A stretch of DNA of 15,276 nt from Heyndrickxia sporothermodurans (GTDB lineage: Bacteria; Bacillota; Bacilli; Bacillales; Bacillaceae_C): the NCBI RefSeq assembly GCF_016785185.1, contig NZ_JAEKDY010000086.1; one strand, 5' to 3'. The number at the start of each line of letters is the position of its first letter. The first letter of the stretch is position 1. A program made the position numbers and the translations under genes. Positions 15,148-15,276 of this stretch are shown piece by piece. The notes under the pieces were generated by a model that ran no database searches, was not told the DNA's origin, and saw nothing but the letters and a program-made list of their open reading frames with translations.

Positions 15148-15276
15148 TGTGTTGTGACCCCGAAAAGTTAGAGTTTATATCAAGCAGCTAATTGGCTGGT
15201 ATGAATGCGGTATTGAACCGGAGACATACCGGCCAATTTTTGTTTGATACGTTTGTTATTATAATAATCTATATAT
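15148..15276 (-). mobile_element. right end of an IS3-family insertion sequence (partial)
   Basis: The end begins near TGTGTTGTGACCCC at 15148 (or two bases later), 31 bases beyond the transposase stop, and runs off the window. It interrupts the MFS gene. The partner inverted repeat and the target duplication are outside the window, so the boundary is inferred from where MFS similarity stops. Confidence 0.8.
15180..15276 (-). CDS. IS3-family (IS150-type) transposase, C-terminal end
   Basis: Only the last 31 codons are in the window: YIDYYNNKRIKQKL, then AGMSPVQYR, ending at TGA (15180-15182). The YYNxKRIKxKLxxMSPVxYR tail is the hallmark of the DDE integrase-domain orf (OrfB) of IS150-group IS3 elements. 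This protein is normally made by frameshifting with a short upstream orfA, not visible here. The DDE residues lie outside the window, so activity cannot be judged. Confidence 0.9.
   Translation of the reverse strand, partial: YIDYYNNKRIKQKLAGMSPVQYRIHTSQLAA

Overview
The window looks like chromosomal core from a low-GC, spore-forming member of the Bacillaceae. The evidence is the gene set and order, which recall the Bacillus subtilis yt* region: ytlQ-ytlP, dat, pepV, ytzE, an RsuA-type pseudouridine synthase, ytgP/murJ, ytfP, cse60, ytwF, and leuS with a T-box leader and a neighbouring MFS gene. Strong AGGAGG-type ribosome binding sites, TTG/GTG starts, a sigma-E-class sporulation gene (cse60) and classical hairpin/U-tract terminators all agree with this. 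I cannot name the genus from the sequence alone.

Layout. Bases 1-50 may hold the last codons of a plus-strand gene. From 243 to 4210, minus-strand genes form two units: thpR-ytlQ (RNA 2',3'-cyclic phosphodiesterase plus a NERD-like protein) and pepV-dat (M20 dipeptidase plus D-amino acid transaminase). A 455-base intergenic region, rich in inverted repeats and with a good plus-strand promoter, separates pepV from the divergent small DeoR-type regulator ytzE. ytzE converges on the minus-strand pseudouridine synthase gene, which is followed upstream by murJ (ytgP). The flavoprotein gene ytfP is divergent from murJ and converges on cse60. Next comes a 371-base non-coding stretch with a 52-bp tandem repeat.

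From 9304 to 11416 lie ytwF (rhodanese) and a surface-display module: a class D-like sortase translationally coupled by ATGA to its probable substrate, an acidic repeat protein with an LPNTA sorting signal. leuS (11639-14053) is preceded by a complete leucine T-box (CUC specifier, terminator, TTGAAA-17-TAGAAT promoter). Further upstream an MFS transporter gene has lost its 5' half to an IS3-family insertion whose transposase end runs off the window.

Functionally, much of the window concerns the cell envelope: lipid II flipping (MurJ), D-glutamate/D-alanine supply (Dat), peptide turnover (PepV) and cell-wall protein anchoring (sortase and substrate). Translation and RNA modification are also represented (leuS, pseudouridine synthase, thpR). 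The least explained parts are the structured leader upstream of ytzE, the palindromic promoter between leuS and the surface protein gene, and the 52-bp tandem repeat. The sortase/LPNTA pair is the clearest self-contained accessory system, but it belongs to a family I recognise and is not demonstrably new.
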